From Opitutia bacterium (GTDB taxonomy: Bacteria > Verrucomicrobiota > Verrucomicrobiae > Opitutales > UBA953): a stretch of 5,753 nt of DNA. The stretch is from positions 1-5,753 of the forward strand of contig CANKZO010000153.1 in the NCBI GenBank assembly GCA_947488485.1, in the 5' to 3' direction. The notes under the pieces are model-generated. The model was not told where the DNA came from and searched no databases. It was given only the letters and a program-made list of their open reading frames with translations. Of the stretch, positions 5,633 to 5,753 are shown piece by piece (positions within the stretch are counted from its first letter, which is position 1; every line of letters starts with the position of its first letter). A program made the translations under genes and the position numbers.

Positions 5633-5753
5633 GCCTGCCTTCGATCAGCGTCATCTTCCTTTCCTATAAGCAGGAGGCCTACGTCGTGGCCGCCCTGCGC
5701 GCGGTGCTCGAGCAGGACCTGCCGGACTACGAGATCATCATCGGTGACGACGC
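5629..5753 (+). CDS. Glycosyltransferase family 2, N-terminal end, partial
   Basis: The first 41 codons are present before the window ends. The sequence has SISVIFLSYKQEAYVVAAL (5-23) followed by LRAVLEQDLPDYEIIIGDD (23-41). This is the first beta-strand, the Asn/Lys-Gln-Glu loop and the first acidic DD of a GT-A fold family-2 transferase, where the aspartates contact the UDP- or dTDP-sugar. Only this nucleotide-binding start is seen, so acceptor, sugar and full length are unknown. The start overlaps the GT10 stop by 4 bp (ATGA, 5629-5632), placing it in the same operon. The high G/C at third positions matches the other genes of the block. Confidence 0.85.
   Translation, partial: MSLPSISVIFLSYKQEAYVVAALRAVLEQDLPDYEIIIGDD

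Overview
The window is a GC-rich stretch of a bacterial surface-polysaccharide (O-antigen or exopolysaccharide) gene cluster. It holds eight coding regions: five complete genes on the + strand, one complete gene on the - strand, and a partial gene at each edge. No start codon I assigned has a properly spaced Shine-Dalgarno sequence, and several gene junctions are 4-bp ATGA overlaps. Together with the very high G/C at third codon positions, this would fit a Verrucomicrobiota (Opitutae-like) genome or a similar Gram-negative one. That taxonomic guess is weak; nothing here is a phylogenetic marker.

Left block (1-2163, + strand): the end of a membrane acyltransferase (acyltransferase-3 type) overlaps a sugar-nucleotide cassette. 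The cassette is a cupin-type dTDP-4-keto-6-deoxyhexose 3,4-ketoisomerase (FdtA/QdtA family), a left-handed beta-helix N-acetyltransferase (FdtC/QdtC-like) and a PLP-dependent aminotransferase (FdtB/QdtB-like). In the known pathway these act in the order isomerase, aminotransferase, acetyltransferase. They turn dTDP-4-keto-6-deoxyglucose into dTDP-3-acetamido-3,6-dideoxyhexose (Fuc3NAc or Qui3NAc). The upstream RmlA/RmlB enzymes are not in the window.

Middle (2164-2509): 346 bp without a gene, packed with short inverted repeats. The clearest are two 31-nt elements in opposite orientation. Each folds into a 9-bp stem with a 3-nt loop and a one-base bulge, and two stem base pairs differ between them in a compensating way. 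They look like a REP/BIME-type pair. The region lies between converging genes.

Right block (2510-5753): a family-25 glycosyltransferase on the - strand is followed by a divergent operon on the + strand. That operon encodes a GT4-type transferase with a cysteine cluster, a GT10 (fucosyltransferase-like) enzyme and the first 41 codons of a GT2 transferase. These probably assemble the repeat unit that carries the 3-acetamido sugar. I found no RNA gene, CRISPR array, transposase or toxin/defence gene, and no clearly undescribed multi-gene system. The repeat pair is the most unusual feature.
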